NCBI RefSeq assembly: GCF_000382705.1
Contig: NZ_ARQE01000003.1
Coordinates: 248,001-312,000 of the forward strand
DNA: 64,000 nucleotides
From: Aureimonas ureilytica DSM 18598 = NBRC 106430
GTDB taxonomy: Bacteria; Pseudomonadota; Alphaproteobacteria; Rhizobiales; Rhizobiaceae
Direction: 5' to 3'
Shown: in pieces, positions 43,789 to 52,592 of the stretch
Numbering within the stretch: position 1 is the first letter of the stretch
Layout of the letters: each line of letters starts with the position of its first letter
Translations under genes and position numbers: made by a program
Notes under the pieces: model-generated
Seen by the model: only the letters and a program-made list of their open reading frames with translations
Database searches by the model: none
Told to the model about the DNA's origin: nothing

Positions 43789-46251
43789 ATGACCGCGCTG
43801 CCCCAGCTTCCCGTTTCGCTCGTTCTGCCTGACGTCACCGAGGCGCTCGCCGCGCATGGCGCGGCCGTGCTCGTCGCGCCGCCGGGCGCCGGCAAGACGA
43901 CGCTGACGCCGCTGCATCTCCTCGGCACCCTGCCCGAGGGGCGCATTCTCCTGGTGGAACCCCGGCGCATCGCCGCGCGCGCAGCGGCGAGCCGCATGGC
44001 CTCGCTACTGGGCGAAGAGGTGGGCGAGCGGGTCGGCTGGCGGATGCGGCTCGACACCCGCGTCTCCGCCCGCACGCGGATCGAGGTCGTCACCGAAGGC
44101 GTGCTGACGCGGCTGGTGATCGGCGACCCCGAGCTTTCGGGCGTCGCCGCCATTCTCTTCGATGAATTCCACGAACGCTCGCTCGATGCCGATTTCGGTC
44201 TGGCGCTGGCGCTCGACGTGCAAGGGGCGCTGCGGCCCGACCTGAAGATCCTCGTCATGTCCGCGACGCTGGACGGCGCGCGCGTCGCCGGCCTTCTCAG
44301 CGATGCGCCGGTGATCCGCTCGGAAGGGCGCGCCTTTCCGGTGGAGATCCGCTACCGCGACCGCCCGGCGGGCGAGCCGGTGGAGGAGGCGAGCGCCCGC
44401 GCCGTGCTCGACGAACTCGGCTCTGGTTCGGGCTCGATCCTCGTCTTCCTGCCCGGCCAGCGCGAGATCGAGCGCACGCTGGAGCGGCTGACCGGGCGGG
44501 TGCCCGCCGACGTCCTCCTCGCTCCCCTTTTCGGCGCGCTCGAGGCCGGCGCGCAGGACCTCGCCATCCGGCCCGCGCCCGCCGGGCGGCGCAAGGTCGT
44601 GCTCGCCACCACGATCGCCGAAACCTCGATCACGATCGACGGCGTGACCGTGGTGATCGACAGCGGCCTGAAGCGCCAGCCCTTGTTCGAGCCGGCGACC
44701 GGCCTGTCGCGGCTGGAAACCGTGCGCGTGTCCAAGGCTTCGGCCGAGCAGCGCGCCGGCCGCGCCGGGCGAACCGCGCCGGGCGTCGCGATCCGGCTCT
44801 GGCGCGCGGTGGAAACGGCGGCGCTCGAACCGTTCGACCGGCCGGAAATTCTCTCCACCGACCTGTCGAGCCTCCTTTTGGACACGCTGAGCTGGGGGGT
44901 GAGCGACCCCGCGAGCCTGCCCTTCCTCGACCCGCCGCCCGCGCCCGCCGTCGCCGAAGCGCGGCTGCTTCTGGAAGAACTCGGCGCGGTGGACGAGGGC
45001 GGCCGGCTGACACCGGCGGGCGAGACCCTGCGCCTTCTGCCGCTTGGGCCCCGTCTGGCGCGCATGGTGGCGGGCGCGGCGGCGGGCGAAACGCGGCGGC
45101 TCGCCGCGCGCATCGCCGTGCTCCTCAGCGAGCACGGGCTGGGCGGCACGGACACCGATCTCACCGAGCGCCTGCGCCGCTGGGCGACCGAGCGCAGCCC
45201 GCGCGCCAAGGGCGCGAACGATCTCGCCGCGCGCATCGCCCGAAGCGCCCAGACGCCGGGCGAGATCGAGACCGACGAGCCCGGCGCGCTTCTGGCGCTC
45301 GCCTATCCCGACCGGATCGCCATCGCGCGCGGCGGCCGGGGGCAGTTCGTCCTGACCAACGGGCGCGGCGGCGCGCTGGAGGAAACCCATGCGCTGGCGC
45401 GCGAGCCCGCGCTCGTGGTGGCCGATCTCGGCGGCCTCGCGCAGCCGAACGCGCCCGGCCGCGTCGGGCGCATCCGGGCCGCCGCGCCCCTGTCGCGCGA
45501 AGCGCTGGAACGGCTGATGGCCGAGCGCATCCGCGAGGAGGACGTCGTCGTCTTCGATCCCGGCTCGCGCTCGGTCCGGGCGCGGCGGGTGCGCCGGCTC
45601 GGCCGTGCCACCTTGAGCGAGGCGACGCTGCCGCTGCCCGCCGACGGGCGCGTGACCGCGGCGCTCCTTGCGGGCCTGCGCCGCCTCGGGGCCGGCGCCC
45701 TGCCCTTCGGCAAGGAGGGCGCGCGGCTGCTGCAGCGGCTGCGCTTCCTGGCACAGGCCGACAACACATGGCCCTCCTTCGGCGACGACGCGCTGCTGGA
45801 AGACCTCGAAGACTGGCTCGGCCCCTTCCTGCCGGGCGTCGCCTCGCTCGACGCGATCGAGCCGGGAATGCTGAGCGAGGGGCTTCTGTCGCGCCTGCCG
45901 CCCGGCGAGGTGCGGCGGCTCGACACCCTGGCGCCGACCCATTTCACCGCCCCCACCGGCGCCTCGCATCCGATCCGCTACGAGCCGGACGGGCCGGTTC
46001 TCGCCATCCGCGTGCAGGAATTGTTCGGCCTCACCGCGCATCCGCGCGTCGCGGGTGGGCGCTGGCCGCTGACGCTGGAGCTTCTGTCGCCCGCGCATCG
46101 GCCGATCCAGATCACGCGCGACCTGCCGGGCTTCTGGGCCGGCTCCTGGGCCGACGTGCGCGCCGACCTGCGCGGGCGCTATCCGCGCCATCCCTGGCCG
46201 GAAGACCCGGCCAGCGCGGCGCCCACCAACCGCGCCAAGCCGCGCGGCTAG
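43789..46251 (+). CDS. hrpB: HrpB, DEAH-box ATP-dependent helicase
   Basis: 820-residue DExH helicase of the HrpB type, predicted to act on RNA. Its precise bacterial role is not settled. Motif I is VLVAPPGAGKTTLTPLHLLG, motif II ILFDEFHERSLDADFGLALA, motif III LVMSATLDG, then FLPGQREIERTLERL, ATTIAETSITIDGVTVVIDS and QRAGRAGRTAPGVAIRLW. The C-terminal HrpB-specific domain follows (FGLTAHPRVAGGRWPLTLEL, FWAGSWADVRADLRGRYPRH). It is full length. The ATG at 43789 has only a weak AAGG upstream. Confidence 0.95.
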   Translation: MTALPQLPVSLVLPDVTEALAAHGAAVLVAPPGAGKTTLTPLHLLGTLPEGRILLVEPRRIAARAAASRMASLLGEEVGERVGWRMRLDTRVSARTRIEVVTEGVLTRLVIGDPELSGVAAILFDEFHERSLDADFGLALALDVQGALRPDLKILVMSATLDGARVAGLLSDAPVIRSEGRAFPVEIRYRDRPAGEPVEEASARAVLDELGSGSGSILVFLPGQREIERTLERLTGRVPADVLLAPLFGALEAGAQDLAIRPAPAGRRKVVLATTIAETSITIDGVTVVIDSGLKRQPLFEPATGLSRLETVRVSKASAEQRAGRAGRTAPGVAIRLWRAVETAALEPFDRPEILSTDLSSLLLDTLSWGVSDPASLPFLDPPPAPAVAEARLLLEELGAVDEGGRLTPAGETLRLLPLGPRLARMVAGAAAGETRRLAARIAVLLSEHGLGGTDTDLTERLRRWATERSPRAKGANDLAARIARSAQTPGEIETDEPGALLALAYPDRIAIARGGRGQFVLTNGRGGALEETHALAREPALVVADLGGLAQPNAPGRVGRIRAAAPLSREALERLMAERIREEDVVVFDPGSRSVRARRVRRLGRATLSEATLPLPADGRVTAALLAGLRRLGAGALPFGKEGARLLQRLRFLAQADNTWPSFGDDALLEDLEDWLGPFLPGVASLDAIEPGMLSEGLLSRLPPGEVRRLDTLAPTHFTAPTGASHPIRYEPDGPVLAIRVQELFGLTAHPRVAGGRWPLTLELLSPAHRPIQITRDLPGFWAGSWADVRADLRGRYPRHPWPEDPASAAPTNRAKPRG

Positions 46252-46388
46252 GCCTTTCAAGACGCCGGAGAGCGCCGGACCCGGCGGATCGGAGCGCGCG
46301 ACCGAAAACCGCGCCGATCCGTCGCCCTGTTCCAGGGGCTTGTTCCGTCCTAATTCGCTAGGACACGTGAACGAAGGCTCCCCCGACG

Positions 46389-47795
46389 ATGATGAAGCTG
46401 CCCGGCCCGTCCGATTTCGACGCTCCGGCCTGGCCGCCCCAGAACCTGCGCGAAAGCCAGCGCATGCGCGTCGCCACGCTGACGCGGCTTCGCTGGCTGT
46501 CGGTCGGCGGTCAGCTGGCGGCCTGCGTCTTCGTGGCCTGGGGCCTGTGGTATCCCTATCCGGTGGTCGCGTGTTTGGCGCTGATCGCGGTTTCGGCGCT
46601 TCTCAACATCGCCATCGGCTTCCGCTTTCTGCGCACCGACCGGCTTCCCGTGCGCCAGGTCACGGCGATCCTGACCTTCGACATTCTCCAGCCGAGCGGG
46701 CTCCTGTTCCTGACCGGCGGCATCCAGAACCCGTTCGCGATCTTCCTGATCGTGCCCGCCATGATCGCGGCGGCGACGCAGCCCGCCGCCGTGACGGTCG
46801 GGCTCGGCATTCTCGCGGTTCTGGCCGCGACCTTCCTGGCTTTCTTCCACTATCCCGTGCCCTGGCCGATCGACACGCCCTTCAACCTGCCCTTTCCCTA
46901 TATGGGCGGCATGTGGTTCGCGCTGGTGACGACCATGGTCTTCGCCACCTTCTACATCTACCGCGTGGCCGCCGAAGCGCGGACCCTGTCCAACGCCCTG
47001 ACCGCGACGGAAATGGTGCTCCAGCGCGAGAACCATTTGACGGCGCTGGACGGGCTCGCCGCCGCCGCCGCGCACGAGCTCGGCACGCCGCTCGCCACGA
47101 TCGCCCTCGTCGCCAAGGAAATGGGCCGCAGCACCGCGTCCGATCACCCGATGCGCGAGGATATCGACCTCCTGATCACCCAGACCGAGCGCTGCCGCTC
47201 GATCCTGCGGCAATTGTCCAGCCTGTCCTCCTCCTCGGAAGAGCACATGGCGCATCTTCCGCTCCTGTCGCTGGTGGAGGAGGTGATCGCCCCGCATCGC
47301 GACTTCGGCGTGGAAATCCGCGTTACCGGCGGCGGGCGCGACGGTGCCGAGCCGGTCCTGCGCCGCAATCCCGGCATTCTCTACGGGCTCGGCAATATCG
47401 TGGAAAACGCGGTGGATTTCGCCGACGCGCTGGTGGAGGTGCATGTCGCCTGGACCGGCGAGAGCGTGCGGATCGAGGTGCGCGACGACGGCGCGGGCTT
47501 TTCGCCCGATGTCCTGTCGCGCATCGGCGACCCCTATGTGTCGCCGCGCGAAGGCGGCCCGCGCCAGTTCGGCGGCAGTCTCGGGCTCGGCGTCTTCATC
47601 GCCAAGACCCTGCTGGAGCGCTCGGGCGCGCAGATCGTGTTCGGCAACCGGCCGGAAGGGGAAGCACACGGCGCGATGGTAGGGATCGCATGGCCGCGCG
47701 CCGCGTTGGACATTCGCGGCGGTGATCGGGCCTACGCCGCCGAACCCCACAGGTTTTTCACTGAAGAACCAGTCTTTGGTGAGCCACGACTTTGA
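46389..47795 (+). CDS. actS: ActS/RegB redox-sensing histidine kinase
   Basis: 468-residue membrane kinase of the RegB/PrrB/ActS group, which senses the quinone pool and redox state. About six N-terminal helices contain GGIQNPFAIFLI (GGxxNPF, linked to ubiquinone binding in RegB) at about 110. The H-box AAAHELGTPLATIALVAKEM (His229) and the redox cysteine in QTERCRSILRQL (about Cys269) are both conserved. The ATPase domain has GNIVENAVDFAD, RDDGAGFSPDVL and GGSLGLGVFIAKTLL. actR follows 48 bases later. It should control respiration, carbon and nitrogen genes by oxygen tension. Confidence 0.93.
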   Translation: MMKLPGPSDFDAPAWPPQNLRESQRMRVATLTRLRWLSVGGQLAACVFVAWGLWYPYPVVACLALIAVSALLNIAIGFRFLRTDRLPVRQVTAILTFDILQPSGLLFLTGGIQNPFAIFLIVPAMIAAATQPAAVTVGLGILAVLAATFLAFFHYPVPWPIDTPFNLPFPYMGGMWFALVTTMVFATFYIYRVAAEARTLSNALTATEMVLQRENHLTALDGLAAAAAHELGTPLATIALVAKEMGRSTASDHPMREDIDLLITQTERCRSILRQLSSLSSSSEEHMAHLPLLSLVEEVIAPHRDFGVEIRVTGGGRDGAEPVLRRNPGILYGLGNIVENAVDFADALVEVHVAWTGESVRIEVRDDGAGFSPDVLSRIGDPYVSPREGGPRQFGGSLGLGVFIAKTLLERSGAQIVFGNRPEGEAHGAMVGIAWPRAALDIRGGDRAYAAEPHRFFTEEPVFGEPRL

Positions 47796-47843
47796 TTTCG
47801 ATCCAATGGCCCCCCATATCTTCTCGCACAAGGGATATGAGCC

Positions 47844-48419
47844 ATGTTGACGCAAGACACGCAGACCTCCCCGCTTCCTCCGATCGATATCGGGGGCGAT
47901 AACTCCATTCTCCTCGTGGACGACGACAAGCCGTTCGTTTCGCGCCTCGCGCGTGCCTTCGAACAGCGCGGCTTCGACGTGCGCACCGCCGAAAGCGTGG
48001 CGGACGGGACGAGCGCCATCCGCGCCGTGCCCCCCGCCTTCGCCGTGGTGGACATGCGGCTCGGCAGCGGCAACGGTCTCGACGTGATCGAGGCCCTGCG
48101 CCGCGCCCGGCCCGACGCGCGCGTCGTGGTTCTCACCGGCTACGGCAATATCGCGACGGCCGTGAACGCCGTGAAGCTCGGCGCGATCGATTATCTCGCC
48201 AAGCCCGCCGATGCCGACGAAGTGATCGCCGCCCTGATGCGCGACCCCGGCACCAAGGCCGAGCCGCCGGAAAACCCGATGTCGGCCGATCGCATCCGCT
48301 GGGAGCACATCCAGCGCGTTTACGAGCTGTGCGACCGCAACGTCTCGGAAACGGCGCGCCGCCTGTCCATGCACCGGCGCACGCTTCAGCGCATCCTCGC
48401 CAAGCGCGCCCCGCGCTGA
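47844..48419 (+). CDS. actR: ActR/RegA response regulator
   Basis: 191-residue response regulator with a receiver domain (NSILLVDDDKPFVSRLARAF, acceptor Asp70 in FAVVDMRLGSGNGLD, VVVLTGYGNIATAVNAVKLG, DYLAKPAD) and a short Fis-type helix-turn-helix, WEHIQRVYELCDRNVSETAR then RLSMHRRTLQRILAKRAPR, almost invariant in RegA/ActR. It is the cognate regulator of the kinase just upstream. The ATG at 47844 has GGGATATGAG upstream. Confidence 0.95.
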   Translation: MLTQDTQTSPLPPIDIGGDNSILLVDDDKPFVSRLARAFEQRGFDVRTAESVADGTSAIRAVPPAFAVVDMRLGSGNGLDVIEALRRARPDARVVVLTGYGNIATAVNAVKLGAIDYLAKPADADEVIAALMRDPGTKAEPPENPMSADRIRWEHIQRVYELCDRNVSETARRLSMHRRTLQRILAKRAPR

Positions 48420-48484
48420 GCGGGGGCGCCTTCGGCACGCCCGCCCCGCTGGAGGGCGGGTCCGTGAACCGGACGGCCTGACCC

Positions 48485-49312
48485 ATGTCCGTGACGCGCC
48501 GCTGGTTCGGCGCTCTGCAGAGAGCCTTCGGAGCGAAGCCGGCTCCGCGCGGCAAGCCCGCGCGCGGCGAGCCCGGCCGCCCGCCCTTGCCGCGCCTTGC
48601 TCTGACGCATGAGCCGGACACGACCTATGCGATCGGCGACGTCCACGGATGTCTCGACCAGCTCCGCGCGTTGGAAGCGCGCATCCTCGATGACGCGCGC
48701 GGCCGGCCCGGCTCGAAGCTCATCGTCATGCTCGGCGATTATGTCGATCGCGGTCCGGACAGCGCCGGCGTTCTGGCGCATCTCGCCGCGCCGCCGCCCG
48801 AGGGCTTTCGCCGCGTTTGCCTGCGCGGCAATCATGACGACGTGCTGCTGCGGCTTCTAGAGGGCCGGGTCGATCCGCGATGGTGGCTCGGCTTCGGCGG
48901 CGCGCAGACGCTTCTGTCCTACGGCCTCGACCCCGCGCCCCTCGGGAACGACCGCCGCGTCCTCGCCGCGCTCGTGCGCCGGTTGGCGGCCGAGATGCCG
49001 CGCGCGCATCGGCGCTTCCTGGCCGCGTGTCCCGTCGCGCTCATAACGCCACGCCACCTCTTCTGCCATGCCGGCGCGCGGCCGGGCGTGGCCCTGGAGG
49101 CGCAGAGCGACGAGGACCTTCTATGGTTGCGCGGCCCGTTTCTGGAGCACCGGGGCGCCTCCTTCGAGCGGACGATCGTGCATGGCCACACGCCCGCCCC
49201 GACGCCCTTCGTCTCGCCCTACCGGATTGGCTTGGACACCAATGCCTGCCGAGGCGGCCGGCTCAGCGCCGCGCGGCTCGCGGGCGGCGAGGTGACGATC
49301 CTTCAGGCGTGA
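48485..49312 (+). CDS. PPP-family metallophosphoesterase
   Basis: 275-residue calcineurin-like phosphatase of the bacterial serine/threonine PPP or ApaH-like type. Metal motifs are YAIGDVHGCLDQLRALEARI, VMLGDYVDRGPDSAGVLAHL, VCLRGNHDDVLLRLL, LFCHAGARPG and VHGHTPAPTPFVSPYRIGLD. A basic N-terminal tail of about 40 residues precedes the domain. It could dephosphorylate proteins or cleave dinucleoside polyphosphates, and sequence alone does not decide. It follows actR by 65 bases and may share its transcript. Confidence 0.9.
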   Translation: MSVTRRWFGALQRAFGAKPAPRGKPARGEPGRPPLPRLALTHEPDTTYAIGDVHGCLDQLRALEARILDDARGRPGSKLIVMLGDYVDRGPDSAGVLAHLAAPPPEGFRRVCLRGNHDDVLLRLLEGRVDPRWWLGFGGAQTLLSYGLDPAPLGNDRRVLAALVRRLAAEMPRAHRRFLAACPVALITPRHLFCHAGARPGVALEAQSDEDLLWLRGPFLEHRGASFERTIVHGHTPAPTPFVSPYRIGLDTNACRGGRLSAARLAGGEVTILQA

Positions 49313-49344
49313 GGCCCTCGCGGACCTCCCCCTGCCCGGCCGCG

Positions 49345-50361
49345 TCAGTCCCGATTGGGAACCTGCGCCTGCGCGAAGGTCGCCATGCCGTTGTGGCAGG
49401 CGACGGCCGCCTTCACCATGGCGGCGGCAAGCGCGGCGCCCGTTCCCTCGCCGAGCCGCATGCCGAGCGCCAGAAGCGGCACCTTGCCCATGCGCGCGAG
49501 GGCGGCCTGATGGCCGGGCTCGGCCGAGACATGACCGAACAGGCAATGGTCGAGCGCGCTCGGGTCGAGCGCCTGGAGCACGGCGGCGGCGGCGGTCGCG
49601 ACATAGCCGTCCACGATGACCGGCACGCGCTGCATCCGCGCGCCGAGGATCGCCCCGCACATGGCCGCGATCTCGCGCCCGCCGAGCCGGCGCAGCACTT
49701 CCAGCGGATTGCCGAAATGCGGGCGATGCAGGTCGATCGCCTGCTGCACGACGGCGCGCTTGCGCTCCAGTCCCGCCGCGTCATGGCCCGTGCCCGGCCC
49801 CACCCAGTCCGCCGCCGTGCCGCCGAACAGGGCGGCGAAGAGCGCGGCGGCGACCGCCGTGTTGCCGATGCCCATTTCGCCGATGCACAGGAGATCGGGC
49901 TGGTCGGCAAGGCATTCCATGCCGAAGGCCATGGTCGCCGCGCAGTCCTTCTCGCTGAAGGCGGGGCCTTCCGAGATATCGTCGGTCGGATAGTCGAGCG
50001 CGAGATCGAAGACCTTCAGGCCGAGATCGAAGCTCGCGCAGATCTGGTTGATCGCCGCGCCGCCGGCGGCGAAATTTTCCACCATGGCCTGCGTCACCTC
50101 GGGCGGATAGGCCGAGACGCCCTTGGCCGCGATCCCGTGATTGGCCGCGAAGACGGCGACCACCGGGCGGTTGACGCTCGGCGCCCGGCCCTGCCAGGAC
50201 GCCATCCATTCGGCGATATCCTCCAAGCGGCCGAGACTGCCGGACGGCTTCGTCAGTTCCTCCTGCCGGTGGCGCGCATCGTGGCGGGCGCGCATGTCGG
50301 GCGTCGGCATCTGGGCGATCAGCGCGCGGATATCGTCGAAAGGCAGACCGGTGGCGGACAT
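49345..50361 (-). CDS. cobT: CobT (CobU), nicotinate-nucleotide:dimethylbenzimidazole phosphoribosyltransferase
   Basis: CobT activates dimethylbenzimidazole to alpha-ribazole phosphate for the lower ligand of cobalamin. The 338-residue product has RQEELTKPSGSLGRLEDIAE, FAANHGIAAKGVSAYPPEVT, IGEMGIGNTAVAAALFAALF, GPGTGHDAAGLERK and the catalytic region FGHVSAEPGHQAALARMG. The start is ATG 50361; the longer frame runs into the divergent cobS region and is shadow. It is divergent from cobS across 204 bases. I found no GCCACTG-type B12 box there. Confidence 0.95.
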   Translation of the reverse strand: MSATGLPFDDIRALIAQMPTPDMRARHDARHRQEELTKPSGSLGRLEDIAEWMASWQGRAPSVNRPVVAVFAANHGIAAKGVSAYPPEVTQAMVENFAAGGAAINQICASFDLGLKVFDLALDYPTDDISEGPAFSEKDCAATMAFGMECLADQPDLLCIGEMGIGNTAVAAALFAALFGGTAADWVGPGTGHDAAGLERKRAVVQQAIDLHRPHFGNPLEVLRRLGGREIAAMCGAILGARMQRVPVIVDGYVATAAAAVLQALDPSALDHCLFGHVSAEPGHQAALARMGKVPLLALGMRLGEGTGAALAAAMVKAAVACHNGMATFAQAQVPNRD

Positions 50362-50565
50362 GGGAAGGCTTCCTCGAATCGATGGGGGCCGGACGGCGGA
50401 CAGCGCCGACCCTGCCGTCGGCTCCGAGGCGGGCATGGGAGCGCGGGGGAGCCCCCTTCGCGGAGCACGGCCCCGTTTCGGATCGACGCGAAGCTCCTTA
50501 AGGAAGAAGCCGCCCCGGCGCAAACGGCACGCCAGGACGAGGGAACGGGACGAGGGATTGCGACG

Positions 50566-51351
50566 ATGGACGGCTTCTGGCGCGCGAGCGCCTTTCTGAC
50601 GCGCCTGCCCGCGCGCGCCCAAGCCTTTCAGGGCGGCCCGCATCCGCTCGGCGCCGATGCCGCCGCCTTTCCGCTTGTCGGCGTCGCGGTGGCGCTGCCG
50701 TCCGCCGTCCTGCTCGTTCTCCTCGGCGCGGCCGGGCTTCAGCCGGTCACGGCCTCGCTGATCGCGCTTCTTCTTCTGGTCGCGCTGACCGGCGCCCTGC
50801 ACGAGGACGGGCTCGCCGACACGGCGGACGGGCTGTTCGGCCATACCTCGGCCGAGCGCGCGCTGGAGATCATGAAGGACAGCCGCATCGGCACCTATGG
50901 GGCGCTGGCGCTGATCGGCTCGGTCCTGCTGCGAGTGGCACTTCTCACCGAGCTCGCCGCGCGGAGCCCCGCGCTCGCAGCCCTCGCGCTCATAGCGGCG
51001 GCGGGCGCAAGCCGGGGCGCCATGGCCTGGCTCTGGTCGCGCCTGCCCTCCGCGCGTCGGGACGGCTTGGCGGGCCGCATGGAAGCGCCGAGCCGGGAAA
51101 CCGGCCGAAAGGCGGCCGGCCTCGCGCTCGCGCTGCTCGTCGTCGCGGGCGCGCTGACCGGCGCGCTCGCGAAAGATGGGGGAACGGGACTTGCGGCCTT
51201 CGTCCTGCCGGCGCTTCTCGGCGCCGCCGGGCTCGATGCGTTTCGCCGCTTTCTCCTGCGCCGCCTCGGCGGCACGACGGGCGACACGCTCGGCGCCGCG
51301 CAGCAGATCGTGGACATCGCCCTGCTGCTCGGCTTCGCGCTCGCCCTATAG
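50566..51351 (+). CDS. cobS: CobS, adenosylcobinamide-GDP ribazoletransferase
   Basis: CobS is an integral membrane enzyme that joins adenosylcobinamide-GDP with alpha-ribazole to finish cobalamin. The 261-residue product has the signature acidic motif TGALHEDGLADTADGLFG, then ALEIMKDSRIGTYGALALIG, several helices and the C-terminal RRLGGTTGDTLGAAQQIVDI. The start is ATG 50566 with GAGGG upstream; the frame is open far upstream only as a shadow of cobT. It pairs with cobT for nucleotide-loop assembly. No other cob genes lie within the window. Confidence 0.95.
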   Translation: MDGFWRASAFLTRLPARAQAFQGGPHPLGADAAAFPLVGVAVALPSAVLLVLLGAAGLQPVTASLIALLLLVALTGALHEDGLADTADGLFGHTSAERALEIMKDSRIGTYGALALIGSVLLRVALLTELAARSPALAALALIAAAGASRGAMAWLWSRLPSARRDGLAGRMEAPSRETGRKAAGLALALLVVAGALTGALAKDGGTGLAAFVLPALLGAAGLDAFRRFLLRRLGGTTGDTLGAAQQIVDIALLLGFALAL

Positions 51352-51353
51352 GT

Positions 51354-51620
51354 TCAAATGCGCAGGCCCGTGCCGAGGCCCATGGAGGCGAGAATCACCG
51401 CCGCGTCGGGCTCGGGCTCGATCACCGGCACGCCCAATCCATCGCGCACGGCGATGACGGCGATCTCGGCGTCGTTCGTGTCGGCCACTTCGAAGATCGA
51501 GGGCGCGTCTTCCACGCCCTCCTGGTCGAAGGCTTCCCGCGCGAAACTGCGAGCGTCGCGCAGCTTCGAAAAGGCCTGGAACTTGCGGGCATCCTCGCAG
51601 TCGATTCGTACAACGTACAT
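51354..51620 (-). CDS. Small acidic hypothetical protein
   Basis: 88-residue acidic soluble protein, beginning MYVVRIDCEDARKFQAFSKL and including EDAPSIFEVADTNDAEIAVI and a C-terminal ILASMGLGTGLRI. The start at 51620 is set by GGAGG 8 bases upstream; ATG 51659 would add 13 residues. I do not recognise a family. It converges with cobS with a 2-base gap. Confidence 0.75.
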   Translation of the reverse strand: MYVVRIDCEDARKFQAFSKLRDARSFAREAFDQEGVEDAPSIFEVADTNDAEIAVIAVRDGLGVPVIEPEPDAAVILASMGLGTGLRI

Positions 51621-51815
51621 TTCGTAGGCCTCCGTTAGGATTGTCGAAAAGTTAAGCATGAGTCGTCGGGTCTGCCAAGTCGCCGGGCCAGACTGCGGAC
51701 CGAAGCTTGCCCGGGTCCCGCGTCAAGCTCACGCCGGCCTGACCGAGGCCGGCCTTGCGCCCGCTCGCGCGCCGTCGCAAAGCTTGATCGAAGCAAGACG
51801 GCAAGGGAGGCCGGC

Positions 51816-52592
51816 GTGCCAACCTCATCATCCCCCGAGCGGCCGAGGGTCGCTCTTTTCGTCACCTGTCTCGTCAATGTCATGCGGCCCGGCATCGCCG
51901 AGGCGACGCGCGATCTCCTGACCGAAGCCGGCTGCGACGTGGACGTGCCGCTCGCCCAGACCTGCTGCGGCCAGCCGGCCTTCAACTCGGGCGACGAGGC
52001 GAGCGGGCGCGCCATGGCGCGCCACCAGATCGAGACGCTCGAAGGCTACACCTATGTCGTGGCCCCATCCGGCTCCTGCGCCGGCACGATCCGGCACGAC
52101 TATGTCCACACGTTCCACGACGACGCGCCCTGGCGCGAGCGGGCCGAGAATCTTGCCGCCCGCACGCATGAGATCACGAGCTTCCTCGTCGATGTCATGG
52201 ACTTCCAGCCGGCCAGGACGCGCTTTCCCGCCACAGCCACCTATCACGACACCTGCTCGGGGCTTCGCGAGCTCGGCGTCCACGACCAGCCGCGACGGCT
52301 TCTCGAGAGCGCCGAGGGGCTCGAGCTCGTGCCCCTGCCCGGCAGCAATGTCTGCTGCGGTTTCGGCGGCACGTTCTGCGTGAAATATCCCGCCATCGCC
52401 AATGCGGTGGTGGAGGAAAAGGCAGCGGCGGTGGAATCCACCGACGCCTCGATCCTGCTCGGTGGCGATCTCGGCTGTCTCATGAACATGGCCGGCAAGC
52501 TGCAACGGCGCGGCTCCAACGTGCGCGTGTTCCATACGGTGGAGGCGGTGGCCGGCCGGCTCGCCGGCCCGGGGATCGGAGAAGGCCGATGA
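51816..52592 (+). CDS. lutA: LutA, lactate utilisation Fe-S oxidoreductase subunit
   Basis: LutABC oxidises L-lactate to pyruvate independently of LldD. LutA (258 residues) has two CCG domains: VALFVTCLVNVMRPGIAEAT with AQTCCGQPAFNSGDEA, and YHDTCSGLRELGVHDQPRRL with VCCGFGGTFCVKYP, the cysteine sets that hold the 4Fe-4S centre. The start is GTG 51816 with GGGAGG upstream. It overlaps lutB by ATGA. Confidence 0.94.
   Translation: MPTSSSPERPRVALFVTCLVNVMRPGIAEATRDLLTEAGCDVDVPLAQTCCGQPAFNSGDEASGRAMARHQIETLEGYTYVVAPSGSCAGTIRHDYVHTFHDDAPWRERAENLAARTHEITSFLVDVMDFQPARTRFPATATYHDTCSGLRELGVHDQPRRLLESAEGLELVPLPGSNVCCGFGGTFCVKYPAIANAVVEEKAAAVESTDASILLGGDLGCLMNMAGKLQRRGSNVRVFHTVEAVAGRLAGPGIGEGR

Noticed and set aside
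50362-50565. Cobalamin riboswitch between cobT and cobS
   Set aside because: No GCCACTG-like B12 box or matching fold is seen in the 204 bases.
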